64,000 nt of DNA from HGM04593 sp045661225 (GTDB lineage Bacteria > Bacteroidota > Bacteroidia > Bacteroidales > Bacteroidaceae), in assembly GCA_045661225.1 (NCBI GenBank), contig JAZRFF010000009.1, positions 1-64,000 on the forward strand, in the 5' to 3' direction. The notes under the pieces were generated by a model that saw nothing but the letters and a program-made list of their open reading frames with translations, did not search any database and was not told the DNA's origin. Within the stretch, counting starts at the first letter, position 1. Each line of letters starts with the position of its first letter. Made by a program: the position numbers and the translations under genes. Below, one piece after another: positions 1 through 7,983 of the stretch.

Positions 1-91
1 GAAATCGCTCACTGAGCTTGATGATTTGCTCGAGAGTCTGAATCTTTCGTTTGGAACAGATATTTCAAAATACAAATTAGATAAAGAATAA
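1..91 (+). CDS. rpoA: RNA polymerase alpha subunit, 3' end (partial)
   Basis: Only the last 29 codons and the stop are in the window. Read in the frame ending at the TAA at 89-91 they give a C-terminus ending in ISKYKLDKE, preceded by KSLTELDDLLESLNLSFG, which I recognise as the Bacteroidales RpoA tail after the alpha C-terminal domain. The next gene, rplQ, starts 2 bases after the stop. rpoA-rplQ is the standard end of the alpha operon, which supports the call. Confidence 0.9.
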   Translation, partial: KSLTELDDLLESLNLSFGTDISKYKLDKE

Positions 92-93
92 TT

Positions 94-576
94 ATGAGAC
101 ATAAAAAATCTTTTAACCATTTGGGTCGTACTGCATCTCACAGAAAGGCTATGCTTTCGAATATGGCAGTTTCTTTGATTATGCACAAAAGAATCACTAC
201 GCCTCTTGCAAAGGCTAAGGAACTCAAGAAGTTCGTTGAGCCGCTCATCACTAAGTCAAAGGACGATACAACTAATTCACGTCGTGTAGTATTTAGCAAC
301 CTTCAGAGCAAAGAGGCCGTTACAGAACTCTTCAAGGAGATTTCGGTAAAGGTTGCTGAGCGTCCCGGTGGTTATACACGTATCATTAAGTTGGGTACAC
401 GTTTGGGTGACGCAGCCGAGATGTGTTTTATCGAGCTTGTTGACTACAATGAGAATATGGCTAAGACTCAGGCTAAGAAGACACGTCGCCGTCGTTCAAC
501 AAAGAAGGCTGACGCTCCTGTAGCTGAGGAGGCCGCTGTTGCAACAGAAGAATCTACACCAGCAGTTGCAGAATAA
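94..576 (+). CDS. rplQ: 50S ribosomal protein L17
   Basis: L17 is a component of the large ribosomal subunit near the exit tunnel. The N-terminus (MRHKKSFNHLGRTASHRKAM) is the highly conserved L17 start, and the core ends near residue 125. Residues from about 125 to 160 form an extension, first basic (KKTRRRRSTKK) and then rich in Ala and Glu. Such tails are usual in Bacteroidota and make the protein longer than the roughly 120 residues of most bacteria. It follows rpoA by 2 bases and is the last gene of its operon, with a terminator-like hairpin 23 bases downstream. Confidence 0.97.
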   Translation: MRHKKSFNHLGRTASHRKAMLSNMAVSLIMHKRITTPLAKAKELKKFVEPLITKSKDDTTNSRRVVFSNLQSKEAVTELFKEISVKVAERPGGYTRIIKLGTRLGDAAEMCFIELVDYNENMAKTQAKKTRRRRSTKKADAPVAEEAAVATEESTPAVAE

Positions 577-598
577 AAAATTACTTACTTAATAGATG

Positions 599-633
599 TG
601 AGAGGGTGCCGTGAGGTATCCTCTCATTTTTTT
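599..633 (+). terminator. Rho-independent terminator of the rpoA-rplQ operon
   Basis: A 7-bp stem (TGAGAGG at 599-605 with CCTCTCA at 620-626) is followed by a run of seven T. It lies just after the rplQ stop codon and before a separate promoter for nqrA. The rest of 634-825 shows no open frame or structure that I can support. Confidence 0.75.
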
Positions 634-825
634 ATTATCTCGTTTGCACTCTGCTCTTTTTGTTTAGTTTCTATAGTCTTTTATATGATTGTTTTAGAGT
701 GGTGGGGTTGTGTCGTGTAAAGCTTTTCTCTAACTTTGTACAACTGCCTGTTACGGGTTTCTGTTCTTGCGGTACGCAGTTGTTCTCCTCTGCGAAAAAA
801 AGATTAAAATAATTTAAAATTTATG

Positions 826-857
826 TTTCCGATTACGGAAAAATTTCTTTAAATTTG
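826..857 (+). promoter_or_regulatory. Candidate Bacteroidales promoter for nqrABCDEF
   Basis: The -7 box TAAATTTG at 850-857 fits the Bacteroidota consensus TAnnTTTG exactly. A near-match to the -33 box (TTTC at 826-829) lies 20 bases upstream, the usual spacing. Transcription would begin near 865, giving a leader of about 25 bases before the nqrA ATG. Confidence 0.55.
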
Positions 858-890
858 TGGCGGATTATGTATTAACGAAACTCAATTTAT

Positions 891-2240
891 ATGCACAGAG
901 TCGTAAAAATTTCTAAAGGATTGAATATCAATCTGAAAGGTGCTCCGGTTGCTGAGTTTACAGCTGTTGCGCCGGCGAAGCATTATGCTTTGATGCCTGC
1001 CGACTTTACACGTGTTACTCCAAAGGTTGTTGTAAAGCCCGAGGACGTGGTAAAGGCGGGTGATCCCTTGTTCTTTGATAAGGAAAATCCTGAATTGCAA
1101 TTTGTTTCGCCCGTGAGCGGAAAAGTTGTTGCGGTTAACCGCGGTGAGAGAAGACGCGTACTTAGCGTAGTAGTAGAGTCTGACGGCAAATTCGAGTCGG
1201 TAGAATACAAGGCAAAAGATGTTCTTTCGCTTTCGGCCGACGAGGTTAAGGCCGACCTCTTGAAGGCCGGACTGTTTGCTTTTATTCGTCAGCGTCCTTA
1301 TGACGTTATTGCCCTGCCGAGCGATGCTCCCCGTGCAATTTACGTGTCGGCATTCGATTCCAAGCCTTTGGCAGTTGACTTCGAGATTGCTCTCAAGGGT
1401 AATGAAGAGGACTTCCAGACCGGTCTTGACGCGCTTTCACGCATTGCTCCCGTACATTTGGGTATTTGCGCTTGTCAAAAATCAACAGCGCTTAACGTTG
1501 CAAAGAACGTTGCTACAACAATTTTCAAAGGTCCTCACCCTGCCGGTAACGTAGGTGTTCAGATTAACAAGACAGCCCCCATCAATAAGGGCGAGGTCGT
1601 TTGGACCATTGGTGCCGAAGAGGTGATTTTTATCGGTCGTCTCTTTAACAAGGGTAAGGTCGATTTTACTCGTACCGTTGCTCTTGTCGGTAGTGAGGTC
1701 AAGAATCCTTCGTACAGCAAGGTGGTGCTTGGTGCACAGTTGACCAATCTTCTTGCAGGCCGTCTCGACGACAAACACGAGCTTCGTGTTATCGATGGAA
1801 ACGTTCTTACAGGTAAGAAAACCGTTGCCGATGGTTTCTTGGGCGCATTCTCGACCGAAATTACAGTAATCCCCGAGATTATGGGCGGTGCCGAGATGCT
1901 TGGCTGGATTGCTCCCCGTTTCTCTATGTTCAGCACAAGCCGCAGCTACTTCAGCTGGTTGGCTCCAAAGCGCAAGTATACAATTGACGCCCGTATTAAG
2001 GGTGGTGAGCGCCATATGATTATGTCTAATGAGTACGACAAGGTGTTCCCTATGGATATCTATCCCGAGTACCTTATCAAGGCTATAATTACAGGTAATA
2101 TTGACAAAATGGAGCAGTTGGGAATCTACGAGGTAGCCCCCGAGGATTTTGCTCTCTGCGAGTTTGTCGATTCGTCAAAACTTGAACTGCAGCGTATTGT
2201 GCGCGAGGGCTTGGACAAGCTGCGTGCCGAGATGTGCTGA
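891..2240 (+). CDS. nqrA: Na+-translocating NADH:quinone oxidoreductase subunit A
   Basis: NqrA is the peripheral cytoplasmic subunit of the sodium-pumping NADH:quinone reductase and is implicated in quinone interaction. The 449-residue length matches the family. The N-terminus (ISKGLNINLKGAP) and the following barrel-sandwich-like region (PVSGKVVAVNRGERRRVLSV, about residues 77-96) are characteristic. The order nqrA-B-C-D-E-F is complete and on one strand. The start at 891 is favoured because it follows the TAAATTTG promoter box at the expected distance. Confidence 0.97.
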   Translation: MHRVVKISKGLNINLKGAPVAEFTAVAPAKHYALMPADFTRVTPKVVVKPEDVVKAGDPLFFDKENPELQFVSPVSGKVVAVNRGERRRVLSVVVESDGKFESVEYKAKDVLSLSADEVKADLLKAGLFAFIRQRPYDVIALPSDAPRAIYVSAFDSKPLAVDFEIALKGNEEDFQTGLDALSRIAPVHLGICACQKSTALNVAKNVATTIFKGPHPAGNVGVQINKTAPINKGEVVWTIGAEEVIFIGRLFNKGKVDFTRTVALVGSEVKNPSYSKVVLGAQLTNLLAGRLDDKHELRVIDGNVLTGKKTVADGFLGAFSTEITVIPEIMGGAEMLGWIAPRFSMFSTSRSYFSWLAPKRKYTIDARIKGGERHMIMSNEYDKVFPMDIYPEYLIKAIITGNIDKMEQLGIYEVAPEDFALCEFVDSSKLELQRIVREGLDKLRAEMC

Positions 2241-2301
2241 TAGTGCAAAGGCTCGACAAATTAAATATCGAGCCACGTTTAATGCAAAAAAATAGAGTCA
2301 T

Positions 2302-3480
2302 ATGAAATTCTTGAGAAATTATTTGAATAAGATTAAACCTAACTTCGAAGAGGGCGGTAAACTTCACGCTTTCCGTTCTTTGTTCGACGGTTTCGAGACA
2401 TTCCTCTTTGTTCCCGACGAGACTTCGAAGAGTGGTGTGAACATTCACGACGCCATCGATAGCAAGCGCATTATGTCGCTTGTCGTAATTGCGTTGATGC
2501 CTGCAATGCTTGTGGGTATGTACAACATTGGTCTTCAGAATGCCATTGCTGCAGGAACCGTTGAGACAACATCTTGGTTCAATATGTTCCTTTACGGTCT
2601 TTTGGTAATGCTTCCGAAGATTGTTGTTTCTTACGTTGTGGGTCTCGGTATTGAGTTTACCGTTGCTCAGTGGAAAAACGAGGAGATTCACGAAGGATTC
2701 CTTGTGTCGGGTATCATCATTCCAATGATTGTGCCTGTTGGTTGTCCTCTGTGGATTCTGGCCATAGCAACAGCCTTTGCAGTTATTTTTGCTAAAGAGG
2801 TGTTCGGCGGTACAGGTATGAATATCGTAAACGTAGCTCTCATTGCGCGTGCGTTTATCTTCTTTGCCTATCCTTCGGTAATCTCGGGCGATTCTGTATG
2901 GGTGGCTACAGAGTCAATCTGCGGCCTTGGCGCAACCGTTGACGGTTACACTTGTGCTACAGCGTTGCAGCACGTAGCCTTGGGCGCTGCTCCTATGGGT
3001 GCTTCTGGTGCAGAACTCAGCGTTTGCGATATGCTCTTCGGCTTTATGCCGGGTTCAATAGGTGAGACAAGTGTCGTTGCCATTGCTCTTGGTGCTATCC
3101 TGCTTTTGTGGACAGGCGTTGCAAGCTGGAAGACTATGCTCAGCGTCTTTGTCGGTGGTATAGTAATGCTTTTTGTCTTTGCCGACAAGTTGCCTGCCGG
3201 TATGCCAATATGGGAACACCTGCTTCTTGGCGGTTTCTGCTTCGGTGCTGTGTTTATGGCTACCGACCCTGTTACATCGGCACGTACCGAGGTCGGTAAG
3301 TATATCTACGGCTTTGGAATAGGTGCAATGACAATAATTATCCGTGTGCTCAACCCTGGTTACCCCGAAGGTATGATGCTTGCGATTCTGCTTATGAACG
3401 TAACAGCGCCGTTTATTGATTATTGCGTGGTGCAGTCGAACGTGAATGCACGTGCAAAACGTCTAACAAAAAAGAACTGA
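2302..3480 (+). CDS. nqrB: Na+-translocating NADH:quinone oxidoreductase subunit B
   Basis: NqrB is an integral membrane subunit that carries covalent FMN and riboflavin and forms part of the sodium path. The 392-residue protein has about ten hydrophobic segments, including residues 54-75 and 90-115. The flavinylation site is DGYTCAT at residues 214-220, with Thr220 as the predicted FMN-linked residue. The usual motif is D-x-x-S/T-G-A-T, so Cys218 replaces the common Gly. The gene starts 61 bases after nqrA and ends 6 bases before nqrC. Confidence 0.96.
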   Translation: MKFLRNYLNKIKPNFEEGGKLHAFRSLFDGFETFLFVPDETSKSGVNIHDAIDSKRIMSLVVIALMPAMLVGMYNIGLQNAIAAGTVETTSWFNMFLYGLLVMLPKIVVSYVVGLGIEFTVAQWKNEEIHEGFLVSGIIIPMIVPVGCPLWILAIATAFAVIFAKEVFGGTGMNIVNVALIARAFIFFAYPSVISGDSVWVATESICGLGATVDGYTCATALQHVALGAAPMGASGAELSVCDMLFGFMPGSIGETSVVAIALGAILLLWTGVASWKTMLSVFVGGIVMLFVFADKLPAGMPIWEHLLLGGFCFGAVFMATDPVTSARTEVGKYIYGFGIGAMTIIIRVLNPGYPEGMMLAILLMNVTAPFIDYCVVQSNVNARAKRLTKKN

Positions 3481-3486
3481 TAGAAT

Positions 3487-4344
3487 ATGGCAGCGAATAA
3501 ATATGTATGTAAGGTGTGCGGGTACGTACACGAAGGCAGCGAGGCTCCAAGCGTGTGCCCGCTGTGTAAGGCAGGTGCTTCGGAGTTCGAGGCTGTCAAG
3601 GCTCCTAAAAAAGGACTCAACACAAACAGCGATGTATATGCCATTATCTATTCGGCAGTGGTGGTTGTCATTGTTGCATTCCTTTTGGCCGGCGTATCGT
3701 CTATACTGAAGCCTCGTCAGGACGCAAACATTGAGCTTGACAAGAAAAAGCAGATACTCGCATCGCTCAATATCAAGAATGTAGCCGATGCTGCGGCTGA
3801 GTATGATAATGTCATAAAGAACGACCCCATTGTCAATGCCGAAGGTAATGTAGTTAAGGAGAATGGTGGTTTCGAGGTTGCCAACGATGCTGTCGAGGCG
3901 TCGAACCTCCCCTTGTATATTGCCGAGGTTAATGGCGAGACCAAATACATTATTCCAATGACCGGTAACGGCCTTTGGGGTGGCATCTGGGGCTATCTTG
4001 CACTTAACGACGATTGTAATACCATCTACGGTGTTTACTTCTCGCACGCAAGTGAGACCCCCGGTCTTGGCGCCGAGATTGCAAGCGATAAATTCCAGAC
4101 TCGCTTCCCCGGCAAGCAGGTATTGAAGAACGGTGAGGTAGCTCTCTCTATTGTAAAGAAAGTGCAGGACGAGGCTGTTGAGGTTAATGCTATTTCGGGC
4201 GCAACAATCACTTGTAATGGTGTAAACAATATGTTGCACGACAAGGTTGCTCCCTACAAGGCATACCTTATGAACAACGCTTCTAAGGCAAATGTTGAAC
4301 CCGCAACTGCTCAGGCAGAGGCACAAGAAAATGTGGAGGAATAA
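3487..4344 (+). CDS. nqrC: NqrC with an extra N-terminal rubredoxin-like domain
   Basis: NqrC holds a covalently bound FMN on the outer face of the membrane. The canonical protein starts at about residue 44 here: a transmembrane helix at about 50-74, then the FMN domain with SGAT at 237-240 (Thr240 predicted to carry FMN). Residues 1-36 are extra. They contain two CxxC pairs (Cys8/Cys11 and Cys24/Cys27) in the pattern YVCKVCGY...CPLCKAG, like the rubredoxin domain at the end of rubrerythrins. The reading frame is continuous, the only sensible start is the ATG 6 bases after nqrB, and no start codon separates the two parts. The iron domain should face the cytoplasm. The residue at the motif's usual Asp position is Asn (VNAISGAT). 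Confidence 0.93.
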   Translation: MAANKYVCKVCGYVHEGSEAPSVCPLCKAGASEFEAVKAPKKGLNTNSDVYAIIYSAVVVVIVAFLLAGVSSILKPRQDANIELDKKKQILASLNIKNVADAAAEYDNVIKNDPIVNAEGNVVKENGGFEVANDAVEASNLPLYIAEVNGETKYIIPMTGNGLWGGIWGYLALNDDCNTIYGVYFSHASETPGLGAEIASDKFQTRFPGKQVLKNGEVALSIVKKVQDEAVEVNAISGATITCNGVNNMLHDKVAPYKAYLMNNASKANVEPATAQAEAQENVEE

Positions 4345-4346
4345 TT

Positions 4347-4973
4347 ATGGGACTTTTTTCAAAGAAAAATAAAGAGGCTTTCAATACTCCTCTTTTCAAG
4401 GAGAACCCTGTAACGGTTCAGGTGCTTGGTATCTGTTCGGCACTGGCTGTTACAAGCAAGCTTGAGCCTGCTCTTGTGATGGGTCTTTCGGTGACAATCA
4501 TCGTGGCTATGGCAAACGTGATAATCTCTCTTATTCGTAATACTATTCCTAACCGCATACGTATCATCATTCAGCTGGTGGTTGTTGCAGCGTTGGTAAC
4601 ACTGGTAAGTGAGGTGCTTAAGGCGTTCGCATACGACGTGAGCGTGCAGCTCTCGGTTTATATTGGCCTTATCATTACAAACTGTATCCTGATGGGACGT
4701 CTCGAGGCGTTTGCAATGCAGAATAAGCCTTGGCCTTCGTTCCTTGATGGTATTGGTAACGGTATCGGTTATGCTATGATACTTGTGATTGTGGCTTTCT
4801 TCCGCGAGTTCTTCGGTACAGGTGCTCTGCTCGGTATACAGATAATACCTCAGAGTTTCTACGATGCCGGATATTTGAATAATGGTCTAATGCTTATGAC
4901 TCCTGCGGCATTCATTCTCATTGCCTGCATCGTGTGGTATCAGAGAGCAAAGGACAAGAGTTTACAGGAATAA
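4347..4973 (+). CDS. nqrD: Na+-translocating NADH:quinone oxidoreductase subunit D
   Basis: NqrD is a membrane subunit of about 210 residues with six helices that pairs with NqrE. Cys30 (in VLGICSALAV) and Cys113 (in IITNCILMGR) match the two cysteines that help hold the iron centre buried between NqrD and NqrE. Segments LIRNTIPNRIRI and GNGIGYAMIL are typical of the NqrD/RnfE family. The gene starts 2 bases after nqrC, so translation is likely coupled. Confidence 0.97.
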   Translation: MGLFSKKNKEAFNTPLFKENPVTVQVLGICSALAVTSKLEPALVMGLSVTIIVAMANVIISLIRNTIPNRIRIIIQLVVVAALVTLVSEVLKAFAYDVSVQLSVYIGLIITNCILMGRLEAFAMQNKPWPSFLDGIGNGIGYAMILVIVAFFREFFGTGALLGIQIIPQSFYDAGYLNNGLMLMTPAAFILIACIVWYQRAKDKSLQE

Positions 4974-5001
4974 TTTTTAGATACGGTAAAGAATAATAAT
5001 T

Positions 5002-5625
5002 ATGGAACATTTCATTAGTTTGCTTGTCCGTTCGGTTTTTGTGGACAATATGGTTTTTGCCTTCTTCTTGGGTATGTGTTCGTTCTTGGCTGTATCTAAG
5101 AGCGTAAAGACTGCTATAGGATTGGGTATTGCCGTTGTTTTCGTGCAGGTGATAACACTGCCTGTTAACTATCTGTTGCAGACAAAAGTACTTGCAGCTG
5201 ACGGAATATTGGGCGTTGACCTTACATTCCTTGCGTTTATCCTCTTTATTGCGGTTATCGCGGGTATTGTTCAACTTGTCGAGATGATTGTCGAGCGTTT
5301 CGCACCGGCTCTCTACAACCAGTTGGGTATCTTCCTCCCTCTTATTGCCGTTAACTGTGCAATTATGGGTGGTTCGCTCTTTATGCAGCAGAGAATTGGT
5401 CTTGCTGCCGATAACAGCCAGGCTATCACCTGTTTCTGGGATTCAATAGCATTTGCTATCGGCTCGGGTTTCGGTTGGATGATTGCTATTGTGCTGTTTG
5501 CGGCGATACGTGAGAAAATGGAGTACTGCAACATTCCTAAGCCTCTTCGCGGCCTTGGTATCTCTTTCATTACCGTAGGTCTTATGGCTTTGGCATTTAT
5601 GTGCTTCTCTGGTATTAAAATGTAA
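5002..5625 (+). CDS. nqrE: Na+-translocating NADH:quinone oxidoreductase subunit E
   Basis: NqrE is the partner of NqrD, with inverted topology. The 207-residue protein keeps both cysteines for the intramembrane iron centre: Cys26 in FFLGMCSFLAVSK and Cys119 in IAVNCAIMGG. It begins with the typical MEHFISLLVRSVFVDN and has six hydrophobic segments. The six-gene operon is complete here, so the complex should be functional apart from the unusual NqrC. Confidence 0.97.
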   Translation: MEHFISLLVRSVFVDNMVFAFFLGMCSFLAVSKSVKTAIGLGIAVVFVQVITLPVNYLLQTKVLAADGILGVDLTFLAFILFIAVIAGIVQLVEMIVERFAPALYNQLGIFLPLIAVNCAIMGGSLFMQQRIGLAADNSQAITCFWDSIAFAIGSGFGWMIAIVLFAAIREKMEYCNIPKPLRGLGISFITVGLMALAFMCFSGIKM

Positions 5626-5638
5626 TAATATTTAGGAT

Positions 5639-6907
5639 ATGAATACAGAACTGATATTATCAAGTATAGCAGTCTTCCTTGTTATAATCCTTGCATTGGT
5701 TGTTATTCTGTTGGTGGCAAAGCGTTTCTTGTTGCCTGGCGGAAATATCAAGGTTAAGATAAACGGAGAGAATGAGGTTGAGGTTGCTGCAGGTGGTGCC
5801 CTGTTGGGTACACTTGCCGAGAATGGAATCTTCTTGCCTTCGGCTTGTGGCGGTAAGGGCTCTTGCGGTCAGTGCAAGCTTCAGGTAGTAGAGGGAGGCG
5901 GCGAGATTCTGCCTTCCGAGACCAGCCACTTTACACGCAAAGAGCAGCAGGCGCATTGGCGTCTGGGTTGCCAGGTTAAGTGTAAGAACGATATGTCGAT
6001 TAAGGTGCCCGAGTCGGTAATGGGCGTAAAAGAGTGGGAGTGCGAGGTTATCTCGAACAAGAACGTTGCAACTTTCATCAAGGAGTTTATTGTAGCTTTG
6101 CCTCCTGGTGAGCATATGGACTTTGTGCCCGGTTCGTACGCACAGATAAAGATTCCTGCATACGATATGACATACGATAAGGATATCGACAAGGCTCTTA
6201 TTGGTGACGAGTATTTGCCTGCTTGGGAGAAGTTCGGCCTTCTTGGTCTGAAGTGCAAGAACACCGAGGAGACTATCCGTGCTTACTCAATGGCTAACTA
6301 TCCTGCCGAGGGTGACCGTATTATGCTTACAGTGCGTATTGCGACTCCTCCTTTCAAGGCCGACCGTTCGGGCTTTATGGACGTACCTTGTGGTATTGCT
6401 TCATCGTATATCTTTACACTGAAACCCGGTGACAAGGTTATTATGAGTGGTCCTTACGGAGACTTCCACCCGATATTCGACTCAAAGAAGGAGATGATGT
6501 GGGTAGGCGGTGGTGCCGGAATGGCTCCTCTGCGTGCGCAGATTATGCATATGACAAAGACTCTCAAGACTACCGACCGTGTGATGACATACTTCTATGG
6601 TGCGCGTGCGCTTAACGAGGTGTTCTATCTTGAGGACTTCCTGCAGTTGGAAAAGGAGTTCCCCAACTTTACATTCCACCTTGCGCTTGACCGTCCCGAC
6701 CCCGCAGCCGATGCGGCAGGCGTTAAGTACACAGCAGGCTTTGTACACCAGGTAATCTATGAGACTTATCTGAAAGACCACGAGGCTCCCGAGGATATTG
6801 AGTACTATATGTGTGGTCCCGGCCCAATGTCTAAGGCTGTTGTGAATATGCTTACCGACCTTGGTGTTGAGGAAAAATCAATTATGTACGATAACTTCGG
6901 AGGTTAA
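5639..6907 (+). CDS. nqrF: Na+-translocating NADH:quinone oxidoreductase subunit F (NADH dehydrogenase)
   Basis: NqrF oxidises NADH and passes electrons through FAD and a 2Fe-2S cluster. Residues 5-27 form one membrane anchor. The plant-type ferredoxin domain has Cys70, Cys76, Cys79 and Cys111 (C-x5-C-x2-C...C). The FAD-binding RAYSMANYP motif follows, and then the NADH-binding domain with GGGAGMAPLRAQI and the CGPGPM motif near the C-terminus. Its 422 residues fit the family. It is the last gene of the operon, with a strong terminator 20 bases downstream. Confidence 0.97.
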   Translation: MNTELILSSIAVFLVIILALVVILLVAKRFLLPGGNIKVKINGENEVEVAAGGALLGTLAENGIFLPSACGGKGSCGQCKLQVVEGGGEILPSETSHFTRKEQQAHWRLGCQVKCKNDMSIKVPESVMGVKEWECEVISNKNVATFIKEFIVALPPGEHMDFVPGSYAQIKIPAYDMTYDKDIDKALIGDEYLPAWEKFGLLGLKCKNTEETIRAYSMANYPAEGDRIMLTVRIATPPFKADRSGFMDVPCGIASSYIFTLKPGDKVIMSGPYGDFHPIFDSKKEMMWVGGGAGMAPLRAQIMHMTKTLKTTDRVMTYFYGARALNEVFYLEDFLQLEKEFPNFTFHLALDRPDPAADAAGVKYTAGFVHQVIYETYLKDHEAPEDIEYYMCGPGPMSKAVVNMLTDLGVEEKSIMYDNFGG

Positions 6908-6926
6908 TATATCCCTCTTGTCTGAT

Positions 6927-6966
6927 AAAAATCAGCACTGCAAAATTTTGCAGTGCTGATTTTTTA
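6927..6966 (+). terminator. Terminator of the nqr operon
   Basis: A perfect inverted repeat with no intervening loop sequence: the arm AAAAATCAGCACTGC...AAAA at 6927-6945 pairs with 6946-6964 and ends in a T run. It lies 20 bases after the nqrF stop and could stop transcription from both sides. The stretch 6967-7127 after it contains nothing I can support. Confidence 0.85.
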
Positions 6967-7127
6967 TACCGACCGTTGCTGGTGAATTCTTGCCGAATGT
7001 ATAAAGTTATTTACAGGCGTGGCCGACTTTTAGCCTTACTTTCTTATATAAGCTTTTTAGCTCTTTTTTTCTTTGGGTATACTCTTTGCCGTTTGCCTTA
7101 ACGTGGTGTCTTTATACTTCAGTTTCG

Positions 7128-7559
7128 CTATTTTAGCGCTCTTGTTCTTCTTGTGGTGTCTGCCGGAGTAAACGCTTTTTTCCATTCGGCCCAGTCTGTG
7201 TCACAGTCGGCATTCAAAGAGTCGCCGTATATAATCATATTGAACCTTGTGTCGAACTTTGCGTGTGATAGAATATATGTCACACCGCTTATGTCGGTTC
7301 GGAATTCACTGAAAGGTAATTTCAGACGGTGGGTACAGTATTTACCACGTCCAAGCACTCTCCCGTCGTGTTTTAATGTCAGCGCGACATCTTCGGCCGA
7401 CAATAGTTTCAGACATAATGTATCGTTGTTGTGTGGAGCATACCATTCATACCCGACGTATGGTGCATATTCGTAGTTGCAGTCTTTGTCGCACGCAGTT
7501 GATAGTGTTGTTGTCAGTGCTAACGATAGAGCGATTCTTGAAAATGATTTTATTCCCAT
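7128..7559 (-). CDS. Small predicted lipoprotein of unknown function
   Basis: I do not recognise a family. The 143-residue product starts with a signal peptide (MGIKSFSRIALSLALTTTLS) followed by a Cys at 23 in STAC, a loose Bacteroidota lipobox. The mature part is polar, with several Tyr and Asp residues and five further cysteines (27, 49, 74, and two near the end), and looks like a small beta-rich domain. It may be exposed on the outer membrane. It lies alone between the nqr terminator and a structured RNA candidate on the same strand. The clear signal peptide argues for a real gene. Confidence 0.65.
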   Translation of the reverse strand: MGIKSFSRIALSLALTTTLSTACDKDCNYEYAPYVGYEWYAPHNNDTLCLKLLSAEDVALTLKHDGRVLGRGKYCTHRLKLPFSEFRTDISGVTYILSHAKFDTRFNMIIYGDSLNADCDTDWAEWKKAFTPADTTRRTRALK

Positions 7560-7629
7560 AGCAGTGTTTTTTGTGGTTTTATTATATTTTGTCTATAACA
7601 TTTTTGCGGGTAGAATTGTTTGCGTAAGG

Positions 7630-7780
7630 ATATAAAAAAACGCGGAACTTTTCGCTTTATCCTCTAACCAGGTGTTGGCGTACCCAAGAAACAGATAACG
7701 ACGAAAAAGCCCGCGCGATACGCAGGCATCTTAATCGCTTCGTGTTTCTTTAACATAGTCGCCAAACTTTGGTTAGAAAC
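7630..7780 (-). ncRNA. Rod-like structured RNA candidate with 6S-like layout
   Basis: Read on the minus strand, nested arms fold into one long rod: 7770-7777 with 7663-7670 (8 bp), 7760-7765 with 7675-7680 (6 bp), 7743-7750 with 7686-7693 (8 bp), and an apical hairpin 7721-7727 with 7709-7715 around a 5-base loop. In the apical hairpin one pair is G-U on the minus strand but a C-A mismatch on the plus strand, which favours the minus strand. An internal loop of 9 and 5 bases sits in the middle, as in 6S RNA. A short GC stem and seven T (7643-7633) end it. A weak promoter (TTTG complement at 7809-7812, TAATTGTC complement at 7783-7790) precedes it. Its identity as 6S RNA is inference. Confidence 0.55.
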
Positions 7781-7983
7781 GAGACAATTAAAACGCTTTA
7801 ATTTATGTCAAACAGTGTGCCGGTTGCACGTTCTTATATCATAGGCAAGTGGTGATTTTCAGTTGTTGTATTGCTTTTTGCTGAATTATAATTCTGTCGC
7901 GCAAACATAAGAAAAAACTTTTGTTTTTGTATCTGTTTGCCCGAAAAATAATTTTGAGTGGCTTTTGCTTGCGGAAACGTGGC

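Noticed and set aside
3463..4326. Antisense open frame of 287 codons across nqrC
   Set aside because: It is the shadow of nqrC; the sense frame has clear NqrC and rubredoxin features and fits the operon.
7661..7780. Signal recognition particle RNA, because ACCAGGTGTTGG is reminiscent of its core
   Set aside because: There is no GGAA-type tetraloop domain, and the folding is a long rod, better on the other strand.
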